Below are positions 17,472-25,024 of a stretch of 64,000 nt of DNA, in pieces. Where the stretch lies: NCBI RefSeq assembly GCF_012272815.1, contig NZ_JAAWWL010000001.1:894154-958153 (forward strand). The letters are read 5' to 3'. The notes beneath the pieces were generated by a model. It was not told where the DNA came from, made no database searches, and saw nothing but the letters and a program-made list of their open reading frames with translations. The position numbers were made by a program, and so were the translations under genes. Position 1 is the first letter of the stretch. Each line of letters begins with the position of its first letter. This stretch comes from Croceivirga thetidis (GTDB lineage: Bacteria > Bacteroidota > Bacteroidia > Flavobacteriales > Flavobacteriaceae).

Positions 17472-17499
17472 TTTGTTCAAATGTACCAATTTGAACAAA
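17472..17499. promoter_or_regulatory. Perfect 11-bp palindrome with -7 box upstream of the aminopeptidase gene
   Basis: TTTGTTCAAAT-N6-ATTTGAACAAA has perfect 11-bp arms. On the minus strand TACATTTG (17485-17478) within it matches TAnnTTTG fully. No -33 TTTG is present, so an operator or activator site is plausible. Confidence 0.5.
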
Positions 17500-17503
17500 T
17501 AAA

Positions 17504-17527
17504 AAAGGAGCCTTAAAAGACTCCTTT
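17504..17527 (-). terminator. Intrinsic terminator of the glycine-zipper gene
   Basis: On the minus strand AAAGGAG-N10-CTCCTTT is followed by a T-run. It lies 23 bp after the stop of the gene at 17550-17831. Confidence 0.7.
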
Positions 17528-17549
17528 ACTTTTTTAAGTATTGCTAATA

Positions 17550-17831
17550 TTACTTTGCCATGGCACTTTTAATGGCGCCGATTATTGCCATAATAACGCC
17601 ACCGCCGACGCCACCACCTGCAACACTGCCCAAAATGCCCGAAAGGTCCATTCCGCCATCAGTACCTAATCCCAACATACCCAAAAGGTAGCCCCCGAGG
17701 CCCCCTCCTAGAATACCTGAGATTGAATTACCCAAAGTGCCCAAATTAAGTTTTGGTAATAGCTTTCCTGCTAAATTACCTCCTACGGCTCCTGATACCA
17801 ATTGAATAATAAGCGGTAAATACTCTTCCAT
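17550..17831 (-). CDS. Small glycine-zipper membrane protein, unknown function
   Basis: A 93-residue very hydrophobic protein with many small-residue repeats (GAVGGNLAGKLLP, GILGGGLGGYLLGMLGLG, GSVAGGGVGGGVIMAIIGA). These glycine zippers favour close packing of membrane helices; two to three helices are likely. It has no signal peptide. The layout resembles the GlsB/YeaQ type but it is not clearly a member. It is a separate transcription unit with its own terminator. Confidence 0.7.
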   Translation of the reverse strand: MEEYLPLIIQLVSGAVGGNLAGKLLPKLNLGTLGNSISGILGGGLGGYLLGMLGLGTDGGMDLSGILGSVAGGGVGGGVIMAIIGAIKSAMAK

Positions 17832-17932
17832 TTCTTTATAGTTTATGTGGTTACTTGATAATAAATAAACATAAAAATTATCATTTTCACAATTTTTTAA
17901 GATTTTATCTGCCTACTTATCAGTATTCTAAC

Positions 17933-17960
17933 AAAAAAAAGGAGCCTTGAAGGGCTCCTT
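17933..17960 (-). terminator. Orphan intrinsic terminator
   Basis: On the minus strand AAGGAGCC-N6-GGCTCCTT is followed by eight T residues. No minus-strand gene lies upstream of it within 250 bp. Confidence 0.75.
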
Positions 17961-18083
17961 ATAGTCTCACTTTGGTTGCACGTTATTTAGACGTTGCTTT
18001 GTATTGTACTTTGAAAGTACATATGCCTTTTAATTCCTATTAAGTGGAATAATATTTCTTACGAGTTAAGCCGTAAATAACGT
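17933..18083 (-). ncRNA. Candidate structured small RNA with intrinsic terminator
   Basis: Read on the minus strand, ACGTTATTTA (18083-18074) pairs with TAAATAACGT (17989-17980) to form a 10-bp closing stem. Inside are ATTCC-N8-GGAAT and GTACTTT-C-AAAGTAC hairpins. A terminator follows (AAGGAGCC-N6-GGCTCCTT then eight T, ending at 17933). No gene accounts for this terminator. No known RNA family is recognised. Confidence 0.35.
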
Positions 18084-18133
18084 AGGTTTTTTCAAAAATC
18101 ACAATACCAAAAATTATTTTTCTCGAATTTGAT

Positions 18134-18161
18134 ACAAATTGTTCCATTTATCACAATTTGT
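18134..18161. promoter_or_regulatory. Palindrome upstream of the BNR protein gene
   Basis: ACAAATTGT-N10-ACAATTTGT has perfect 9-bp arms. The right arm covers the -33 TTTG of the candidate promoter, so it could be an operator. Confidence 0.4.
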
Positions 18162-18187
18162 TCTGATTCCTTTTCTTCATACCTTCC
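18157..18187 (+). promoter_or_regulatory. Candidate promoter of the BNR protein operon
   Basis: TTTG (18157-18160) is followed after 19 nt by TACCTTCC (18180-18187), a partial match to TAnnTTTG (six of eight counting free positions). Confidence 0.35.
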
Positions 18188-18207
18188 CTTTTTAAATCAC
18201 ACCATCC

Positions 18208-21048
18208 ATGAAATATCTTATTTGTCTTCTATTAACTTCCACTTTTTGTTTAGCACAAATAAATCCGACATCGGCAGACAATCTTGAAAATGCTGCAAAG
18301 CAAAAAATTGCAATGGCCGAGAGTTCATTGCTGAAAAACATCCCACTCAAAAACATAGGGCCAGCAATAATGAGTGGTCGCGTTGTGGATTTGGACGTAA
18401 ATCCTTTAGATGCAACCGAATTTTATGTTGCTTATGCCTCAGGTGGATTGTGGCATACTTCTGATAATGGTATTTCGTTCACACCAATTATGGACAATAG
18501 TGAAACCCAAAATATTGGGGATATCGCTGTGCATTGGAACAGTGGTACCATTTGGGTCGGAACCGGTGAAAACAATGCGTCTCGCTCAAGTTATGCCGGA
18601 ATTGGAATTCTAAAGTCCACTAATAATGGAAAATCATGGGAAAATATGGGCTTGGCCGATTCTCACCACATTGGTCGAATTATAATTAATCCGAAAAATC
18701 CAAACGACGTTGTGGTTGGGGTAACGGGCCACTTGTATTCTCCTAATCAAGAACGTGGTATTTACAAGACCATTGATGGTGGTAAGACCTGGAATAAAAC
18801 CTTATTCGTTGATGATAATACTGGAATTATTGATGTTGCAGTCGACCCCAATAACTTCTACACCCAGTATGCCGCTGCTTGGCAAAAAGATAGAAAAGCA
18901 TGGGATTTTATTGGTAACGGAAATGGTTCGGGTATCTACAAAAGCAATGATGGTGGAGCTAACTGGACATTAATAAGTACGGCTGAAAGTGGATTCCCTC
19001 AAGGAGAGGGTGTCGGGCGTATTGGTCTGGCTGTTTTTGATGAAAGTACCATCTATGCTGTACACGATAACCAGTATCGAAGGGAAAAGAAAACAATGGC
19101 CAGTAAGTCAGAAGGACTTGAAAAAGATGATTTCAAAACCATGGATAAGGCCACCTTTCTAGCATTAAGTGATGGTAAACTCAATCAATTTTTAAAAAAC
19201 AATGGATTCCAAGAAAAATATAAGGCCAACAATGTGAAAAACATGGTTCGGGATGGTGTAGTTCAACCCATAGACTTGGCTAAATATCTTGAAAATGCAA
19301 ACTCGCAGTTGTTCGATACGCCCGTAATTGGTGCAGAGGTTTATAGAAGTGTCGATGCAGGAAAAACTTGGCAGAAAACCAACCAAAATTACATTGATGA
19401 TCTTTTTTACAGTTATGGCTACTATTTTGCGCAGATAAGGGTTGACCCTTCGGATAAGGACAAAATATACCTAGCAGGGGTCCCCTTAATAATGTCAGCA
19501 GATGGTGGCGCTACCTTTACTTCAATCAGTAAAGAAAATGTACACTCTGACCATCATGCCCTTTGGATAAACCCTAAAAAACCTGGTCATCTTATCAATG
19601 GTAACGATGGTGGTGTTAATATCACGTACAATGATGGTAAGGTCTGGATGAAAAACAACTCCCCTTCAGTAGGTCAATTTTATGCCATAAACGTGGATAA
19701 TCAAGAACCTTACAATGTCTATGGTGGCCTACAGGATAATGGGGTTTGGATGGGCGCCCACAACACTGAAGAAAGTAACCGTTGGCAGTCTTCAGGCGAA
19801 AATCCTTGGAAAGGGATTATGGGTGGTGATGGTATGCAAGTTCAAATTGACAATCGTGACCACAATATTGTCTACACAGGATTTCAATTCGGCAATTATT
19901 TTCGACTGAATTTAAAAAGTGGGGCCAGAAAACGCATTCAACCCAAACATGAGCTAGGTGAAAATCCCTACCGATTCAACTGGCAAACTCCAATTCTATT
20001 ATCACCCCACAATCAAGATATTTTATACTTGGGTGGAAACAAGTTACATAGATCAATGAACCAAGGTGACGATTGGTCTACGATTTCAAATGACCTCACT
20101 AAGGGAGGCAAGAAGGGAAATGTGGCATATGGTACCATCACTACAATTTCAGAATCGCCATTTCAATTTGGTTTACTTTATGTAGGCTCCGACGATGGCC
20201 TAGTTCATATTTCAAAAAATGCCGGTGGAAGCTGGGACAACATCTCAACAAACTTGCCTAAAGACATGTGGGTAAGTGAAGTAGCAGCTTCAAAACACAA
20301 AAAAGAACGTGTATTTGTTACCTTAAATGGGTATCGGTGGGATAATTTTACGCCACTTGTTTTTATGAGTGATGATTATGGAAAAACCTGGGCGAACATT
20401 TCAAGTGGTATTCCAACATCACCTGTAAATGCATTGGTAGAAGACCCTGAAAATGAAAATTTAATATTCGTTGGAACGGACAATGGACTTTATGCCTCAA
20501 TTGATCTTGGTAAATCTTGGCACTTAATGCAAAATGGAATGCCAAATGTCGCTGTTCATGATCTAGTTATCCAACCCGAGGCCAAAGATTTATTAGTTGG
20601 CACACACGGCCGTAGTATTTATAGAGCCGATATTTCGACTTTACAAAAAATTTCGGCTGGTCTCATTAAAAAAGCGCTTACGGTTTTTGACGTTGGATCA
20701 ATTAAACACTCAAAAAGATGGGGCAATAGTTGGAGCAGCTGGGGCGAACCGAATACCCCTGGGCTTGATATTCCTTTTTACTGTACCTCAGCAGGACAAT
20801 GCACCGCATCTGTAAAAACAGCAGACGGCGTTGAAGTAAGTTCTACCCAACTTGATGCAGATAAAGGAATCAACATTTTATCTTATGATGTTGCCTTTTC
20901 AAAAGAAGGAAAAAAGAATTTTTTAAAGCGAAATAAAAAGCAATTAAAAGAAGCCAATAACGGGAAAACCTATTTGCCAAAAGGAACCTATACTGTTGAA
21001 ATTTCGGGCAGTGGCAATATGGATTCCATTCAATTTGAGATTGAGTAA
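18208..21048 (+). CDS. Secreted VPS10/sortilin-like BNR (Asp-box) repeat protein
   Basis: A 946-residue exported protein with a signal peptide (residues 1-16, CLAQ). Many Asp-box motifs are visible: DGGKTWNK, DGGANWTL, DAGKTWQK, DGGATFTS, NAGGSWDN, DYGKTWAN and DLGKSWHL. Such repeats form beta-propeller blades in VPS10/sortilin and sialidase-like folds. The N-terminal part (IGPAIMSGRVVDLDVNP) matches large Bacteroidota proteins often labelled glycosyl hydrolase, but catalytic residues cannot be assigned. The last 150 residues lack repeats. It probably acts in the periplasm or outside the cell. The next gene starts inside its stop codon (taATG), so the genes form an operon. Confidence 0.85.
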   Translation: MKYLICLLLTSTFCLAQINPTSADNLENAAKQKIAMAESSLLKNIPLKNIGPAIMSGRVVDLDVNPLDATEFYVAYASGGLWHTSDNGISFTPIMDNSETQNIGDIAVHWNSGTIWVGTGENNASRSSYAGIGILKSTNNGKSWENMGLADSHHIGRIIINPKNPNDVVVGVTGHLYSPNQERGIYKTIDGGKTWNKTLFVDDNTGIIDVAVDPNNFYTQYAAAWQKDRKAWDFIGNGNGSGIYKSNDGGANWTLISTAESGFPQGEGVGRIGLAVFDESTIYAVHDNQYRREKKTMASKSEGLEKDDFKTMDKATFLALSDGKLNQFLKNNGFQEKYKANNVKNMVRDGVVQPIDLAKYLENANSQLFDTPVIGAEVYRSVDAGKTWQKTNQNYIDDLFYSYGYYFAQIRVDPSDKDKIYLAGVPLIMSADGGATFTSISKENVHSDHHALWINPKKPGHLINGNDGGVNITYNDGKVWMKNNSPSVGQFYAINVDNQEPYNVYGGLQDNGVWMGAHNTEESNRWQSSGENPWKGIMGGDGMQVQIDNRDHNIVYTGFQFGNYFRLNLKSGARKRIQPKHELGENPYRFNWQTPILLSPHNQDILYLGGNKLHRSMNQGDDWSTISNDLTKGGKKGNVAYGTITTISESPFQFGLLYVGSDDGLVHISKNAGGSWDNISTNLPKDMWVSEVAASKHKKERVFVTLNGYRWDNFTPLVFMSDDYGKTWANISSGIPTSPVNALVEDPENENLIFVGTDNGLYASIDLGKSWHLMQNGMPNVAVHDLVIQPEAKDLLVGTHGRSIYRADISTLQKISAGLIKKALTVFDVGSIKHSKRWGNSWSSWGEPNTPGLDIPFYCTSAGQCTASVKTADGVEVSSTQLDADKGINILSYDVAFSKEGKKNFLKRNKKQLKEANNGKTYLPKGTYTVEISGSGNMDSIQFEIE

Positions 21049-21437
21049 TGCAATTATCACTTAGCATTCCCGCACTTTTATTTCCTGCAATTTCATTGAC
21101 TATGCTGGCCTACAACGCCAGGTATTTGGCAATTGCAGCTTTGATTCGTCAACTGCATGCCCAATTTGAAGATTCGCAATCGAGCCCTTTAAAACTGCAA
21201 ATTGAATCGCTCAGAAAACGCTTGAACATTATTAAAAATATGCAGGCGACTGCTATTATAAGTTTTCTTTTGGCTGCCGTGACCATGTTCTTGATTTATG
21301 TGGAATTTGATGTTTGGGCAAATATCATTTTCGGCATAAGTCTCATTTTTTTAATGATTTCACTACTACTCTCCTTGATTGAAGTGCAATTATCAACGAA
21401 GGCCCTTGGAATTCAATTGAATAATATGGATAAATGA
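21048..21437 (+). CDS. DUF2721-like membrane protein
   Basis: A 129-residue protein with one N-terminal hydrophobic segment (about 5-30) and two near the C-terminus (about 68-88 and 91-112). A charged helix with KLQIESLRKRLNIIKNMQ lies between them. This layout fits DUF2721, of unknown function. Its ATG overlaps the preceding stop by one base and its own stop overlaps the next start (ATGA), so all three genes are translationally coupled. Confidence 0.65.
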   Translation: MQLSLSIPALLFPAISLTMLAYNARYLAIAALIRQLHAQFEDSQSSPLKLQIESLRKRLNIIKNMQATAIISFLLAAVTMFLIYVEFDVWANIIFGISLIFLMISLLLSLIEVQLSTKALGIQLNNMDK

Positions 21438-21772
21438 GACTTGTTAAACATCAAGAGTTGCCCGAACTTGGCGTGAGCCACAATAAAGAAATCAAAAAAA
21501 AGACCATGATATCCGCTGGTGAAATACCCCAACTTATGATGTTTGGTTCTGCTATTTTCTTGCCTGGACAAAAAGTTGATTTGCACAAACATGATACCAT
21601 GACCGAAGTGTTTTATATTCAAAAGGGAAAGGCTGAATTTACCGTTGAAGAAAAAACTTTGATACTTGAAAAAGGGCATTGTATTACCATTGAAGCTGGT
21701 GAAATGCATCGACAATCAAACCCCTTTACCAAGCCCGTTGAGTGGTTATATTTTGGTATTGCATTAGACTGA
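21434..21772 (+). CDS. Cupin domain protein
   Basis: A 112-residue single-domain cupin. Motif 1 is PGQKVDLHKHDTMTEVFYIQKGKAE (residues 45-69), with a metal-binding HxH and Glu. Motif 2 is EAGEMHRQSNP (87-97), with His. It probably binds a metal ion and a small ligand, but the ligand or reaction is unknown. It is the last gene of the BNR protein operon, and its ATGA overlap shows coupling to the DUF2721-like gene. Confidence 0.85.
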   Translation: MRLVKHQELPELGVSHNKEIKKKTMISAGEIPQLMMFGSAIFLPGQKVDLHKHDTMTEVFYIQKGKAEFTVEEKTLILEKGHCITIEAGEMHRQSNPFTKPVEWLYFGIALD

Positions 21773-21807
21773 CTAACGAAAATACCCAGTTTCTTGCCGA
21801 GAATTCC

Positions 21808-21838
21808 ATTGCTTTATTGGGGTTAATCTGTATTTTTA
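21808..21838 (+). promoter_or_regulatory. Candidate promoter of the STAS/SEC14-like gene
   Basis: ATTG (21808-21811), 19 nt, then TATTTTTA (21831-21838). Each box has one mismatch to the Bacteroidota consensus. Confidence 0.35.
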
Positions 21839-21864
21839 AGGGATTAAACCAACATTAATTAACG

Positions 21865-22323
21865 ATGAAGCGTGTCGTTGACACATCCCACTTCAAAAAC
21901 ATACGCGAAATACGGGAGTACCATTTCGGTAAGTTCTATTTTTTTAACGGCCTTGTTATAGGAGAACTTAATGAAGGTATCACCTTTAATTGGGAGATGG
22001 GCAAACGCGCAATTGATGCCGCTCATGAGGTTTTCGGTAAAGACCTGCCAATCGCGTATATCTCGAATCGAATCAATAAGTACTATGTTGTTCCAGCAGA
22101 TTGGAGCAAATTCTTTTCAAATCGCCATCAACTTTTATTTTACTCCGTAGTTGGTGATACAAAAGGCAGTTTTGCAAGTTTGATTATGGAAAAGGTCTTT
22201 TTTGGCAACACGATTAAAAAATTCTATGATTTGGAGGAGGCCATTGAATGGTCGCTAAAAAAAATTGAAGTCCATCGGGCAACAAACCAGAACGGTACTT
22301 CCCTATCTTCCGATATGGAATAG
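21865..22323 (+). CDS. STAS/SEC14-like cytosolic protein of unknown function
   Basis: A 152-residue soluble protein with no signal peptide. The order of strands and helices (HFGKFYFFNGLVIGEL, then DLPIAYISNRINKYYVVPADWSKF, and DLEEAIEWSLKKI near the end) recalls the STAS/SEC14-like proteins of Flavobacteriia. The fold assignment is tentative and no ligand can be named. The last 21 bases overlap the 3' end of the aspartoacylase gene on the other strand. Confidence 0.6.
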   Translation: MKRVVDTSHFKNIREIREYHFGKFYFFNGLVIGELNEGITFNWEMGKRAIDAAHEVFGKDLPIAYISNRINKYYVVPADWSKFFSNRHQLLFYSVVGDTKGSFASLIMEKVFFGNTIKKFYDLEEAIEWSLKKIEVHRATNQNGTSLSSDME

Positions 22324-23259
22324 GGCATCACCCTGATTGACCACAGCTTGGTGATTGATACAAAACACATAGCCGTCTAGTGGTGACTTTATCGATTTAC
22401 TTTTTTTCGCAAAAGTATCTGACACCAATCCCAATACCTGTCCTTTCATTATTTTGGTTCCATTCTTAATTTTTGGTACAAACATGCCGGCCCTTGGAGC
22501 TCTTAGCCATCTGGTAACCTCCAAATGTACCGATTGGTTTGTTTTAATTTGAGGAGTGCCTAGCATGTCAAAGTACTTTAAAACATTACGTATTCCAGCA
22601 CAAGCAGTTTCAATAGCATTTTCATCGAAACGCATACTTTCTCCAGCTTCATAAACAAGAATTGATTTTCCCATTTTAAATGAGGCTTTACGAAAAGATC
22701 CAGAAATAAGCTTTGAGGCAAATTGAAAAGGTGCTTCAAAACTACTTGCAACCTCTGCACTTAACTTATCTCCCTCGGTATAACGAACTTGTGGAAAATT
22801 ATTTCGTTGACCTCCTCCGGTGTGCAAATCAATACCAAAATCAATTTGAGGTAAAATCTCATTGGTATAATGATAGGCTATCCTACTGGCCAATGAACCA
22901 CTCTTGCGGCCAGGAAAACTTCGGTTTACATCTTTACCGTCAGGAACATCCCTAGAAAAGTGAATAAATCCAAAAATATTTACAATGGGTACCACCACAA
23001 CTGCGCCTTTATTCAATTTAAAAGATTCCCCTTCCAACATACGGCGCAAGGTTTCCACTCCATTTATTTCATCACCATGCAAACCGGCTTGAATCAATAC
23101 TACCGGCCCAGGCTTTTTTGCATTAAAAACATGTACTGGAATATCGATTAACGTTCCGGTTGGTAATCGGGCAATGTTGATTTTAACCAGTTTAGATTCT
23201 CCCGGAGGAATCTTATCCCCATTTATCGTAATGACTTTATTTTCGTCTTCTCCCAACAT
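22303..23259 (-). CDS. Succinylglutamate desuccinylase/aspartoacylase family zinc hydrolase
   Basis: A 318-residue M14-like zinc hydrolase. The zinc ligands are His and Glu in LIQAGLHGDEINGVE (residues 54-68) and the downstream His in GIDLHTGGGQRNNFP. Family members remove an acyl or amino acid group from an amide bond. The substrate here is unknown. Its first 23 bases overlap the end of the RimK-like gene, a tight coupling that suggests the hydrolase and the ligase act on the same bond type or substrate. The start is ATG 23259. Confidence 0.87.
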   Translation of the reverse strand: MLGEDENKVITINGDKIPPGESKLVKINIARLPTGTLIDIPVHVFNAKKPGPVVLIQAGLHGDEINGVETLRRMLEGESFKLNKGAVVVVPIVNIFGFIHFSRDVPDGKDVNRSFPGRKSGSLASRIAYHYTNEILPQIDFGIDLHTGGGQRNNFPQVRYTEGDKLSAEVASSFEAPFQFASKLISGSFRKASFKMGKSILVYEAGESMRFDENAIETACAGIRNVLKYFDMLGTPQIKTNQSVHLEVTRWLRAPRAGMFVPKIKNGTKIMKGQVLGLVSDTFAKKSKSIKSPLDGYVFCINHQAVVNQGDALFHIGR

Positions 23260-24127
23260 TTCTTTCTACGAACTGTATAATGTGTTTTGCTACATTGATA
23301 TTTGTTGCGTGTTCGATGCCCTTTAAACCAGGCGATGCGTTCACTTCTATCAAAACAGGGCCATTTTTAGACCGCATTAAATCTACTCCGGCCACGCCCA
23401 ACCCAAGATATTTTGCTGCATTAACCGCTATTTTGGCTTCTTTTGGAGAGATTTGAACTGCAACGGTATCTCCACCCCGGTGAACATTTGAGCGAAAATC
23501 ATCCAATTGACTTGTTCGTTTCATACTTGCAACAACCTTACTGCCCACCACGATAATTCGAATGTCTTCACCATTGGCTTCCTCTATAAAACGTTGCATC
23601 AAAATACTGGTATCCATCTTGTAGAAGGTATCGATAATTGACTTAGCCGATTTTTGACTTTCTGCCAAAATCACTCCACGGCCTTGGGTTCCCTCCTGCA
23701 GTTTTATAATAACAGGTGCACCACCCAATATTCGTAGTTGGTCACCAATATTGTCTGGGTTTATGGAAAATAAGGTTTCTGGTATGGGAATTCCTTTTCG
23801 TGCCATAATCTGCAGGGTTCTCACCTTATTACGTGCACGTGTAATCCCCAATGAACGGGCAGTGCTAAAAATATCGTTCATCTCAAACTGCTTTACAATT
23901 GCAGCGCCGTGCCGGGTTACTTTGGTTCCAATTCTTGGGATTATGGCGTCAAATTCGTTGGTGATGTCTTCTTCACCAATAAAGATCTTGGGTTGGCCTT
24001 CTCCGAGCTTTACAGAACATTTTGTATGGTCTATTAACTCAACATAATGGCCTAAAGCTTCAGCTTCTTGAGCAATTCTTCGAGTGGAATGAACTCCGAG
24101 GCTAACGGAGAGCAAGGCAATATCCAT
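23237..24127 (-). CDS. rimK: RimK-family ATP-grasp amino acid ligase
   Basis: A 296-residue ATP-grasp protein. GAPVIIKLQEGTQGRGVILAES is the ATP-binding lysine region. The metal-binding end is VLIEVNASPGLKGIEHATN with Glu and Asn. RimK of Escherichia coli adds glutamate to the C-terminus of ribosomal protein S6, and relatives make other gamma-glutamyl or amino acid tails. The substrate here is not proven. Start ATG 24127 (MDIALLSVSLG) is preferred to a TTG three codons before. It overlaps the aspartoacylase gene. Confidence 0.88.
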   Translation of the reverse strand: MDIALLSVSLGVHSTRRIAQEAEALGHYVELIDHTKCSVKLGEGQPKIFIGEEDITNEFDAIIPRIGTKVTRHGAAIVKQFEMNDIFSTARSLGITRARNKVRTLQIMARKGIPIPETLFSINPDNIGDQLRILGGAPVIIKLQEGTQGRGVILAESQKSAKSIIDTFYKMDTSILMQRFIEEANGEDIRIIVVGSKVVASMKRTSQLDDFRSNVHRGGDTVAVQISPKEAKIAVNAAKYLGLGVAGVDLMRSKNGPVLIEVNASPGLKGIEHATNINVAKHIIQFVERNVGRRRK

Positions 24128-24303
24128 TTTAGGCAAATCAGATTATTCACAATATCGGAAAAAAACGATTCTTCCACATGTATTTATAAATCAACTTTTG
24201 TTCAATGATTAATACTCAAATTGAGTTTATTGTAACTTTTGGTTCAACAAGAATTCAATCTCCTTAAAACGCTTCTAAATAAGAAGTTGTTAATCGTAGA
24301 TTT

Positions 24304-24335
24304 CTTGTTAAAGAATTACCTGTGCCGTAAATTTG
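24304..24335 (+). promoter_or_regulatory. Candidate promoter of the sdhCAB operon
   Basis: CTTG (24304-24307, three of four -33 matches), 20 nt, then TAAATTTG (24328-24335), an exact -7 box. The leader before ATG 24353 is about 12 nt. Confidence 0.55.
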
Positions 24336-24352
24336 TTGAAAACTTTATCATA

Positions 24353-25021
24353 ATGAGCGGACTTATAAAATCCTCTTTGGCCCGAAAATTTGTAATGGCA
24401 CTTTCGGGTCTTTTTTTGGTCTTTTTTCTACTTCAACACTTTACCATAAATATTACATCTGTGGTGGCACCCGACACCTTTAACTCGTGGTCTCATTTTA
24501 TGGGTTACAATCCAGTTGTACAATACATTTTACAACCTGTATTAATTGCTGGGGTCATTATCCATTTTATTATGGGATTTATTCTAGAGATTCAGAATAG
24601 AAATGCCCGTGGAGTTTCTTATGTCAAATACAAAGGCAGTGCAAATGCACCTTGGGTTTCTAGAAATATGATTTATTCCGGGCTCGTGGTTTTGGCATTT
24701 TTAGGCTTGCACATGTACGACTTCTGGGTACATGAAATGAGTTACAAATATGTGCAGGGGCTCGCCGAAGACCCAACACGATATCACGAAGAGACGGTGG
24801 TCAAATTTGAGCCTTTCTGGAGAACCGTAATTTATGTTGTTTCGTTTGCTCTTCTGGCATTACATCTATGGCATGGATTCGCTTCTTCATTCCAAAGCAT
24901 GGGTGTGAACAACAAATACACTGCGGCAATCAAAACATTTACAAAAATATTTTCGGTGGTGATTCCAATTGGCTTCGCAATTATTGCAATTTACCACCAC
25001 CTTAACCCAATAACACACTAA
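24353..25021 (+). CDS. sdhC: Succinate dehydrogenase cytochrome b subunit
   Basis: A 222-residue membrane anchor with five predicted helices. It is of the single-subunit, dihaem type (FrdC/SdhC of the menaquinone-linked complexes). Histidines in the helices (for example LLQHFTINIT, VIIHFIMGF, FLGLHMYDFW, ALHLWHGFAS) are candidates for haem ligands. An upstream frame adds 38 codons, but ATG 24353 (MSGLIKSSLARKF) is chosen because it follows the promoter and matches the family start. No separate sdhD exists here. The type suggests menaquinone as electron acceptor. Confidence 0.95.
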   Translation: MSGLIKSSLARKFVMALSGLFLVFFLLQHFTINITSVVAPDTFNSWSHFMGYNPVVQYILQPVLIAGVIIHFIMGFILEIQNRNARGVSYVKYKGSANAPWVSRNMIYSGLVVLAFLGLHMYDFWVHEMSYKYVQGLAEDPTRYHEETVVKFEPFWRTVIYVVSFALLALHLWHGFASSFQSMGVNNKYTAAIKTFTKIFSVVIPIGFAIIAIYHHLNPITH

Positions 25022-25024
25022 AAA

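Larger units (their letters stand above)
17832..18207. other. Intergenic region of 376 bp with several inverted repeats
   Basis: There is no convincing protein gene. It holds a minus-strand terminator (17933-17960), complementary 10-nt arms and inner hairpins, a palindrome and a promoter-like motif for the BNR gene; these are listed separately. The only small frame on the minus strand within it is 11 codons. Confidence 0.6.

Noticed and set aside
18006-18020. GTACTTTGAAAGTAC as a stand-alone operator
   Set aside because: It has no adjacent promoter of a gene and fits better as an inner hairpin of the candidate RNA.
17990-18025. An 11-codon frame (MYFQSTIQSNV) as a small protein
   Set aside because: Too short, inside the hairpin-rich candidate RNA, and no sign of its own promoter.
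24239-24352. Longer start for sdhC with 38 extra residues
   Set aside because: The extension is not family-like and would include the exact -7 box at 24328-24335.
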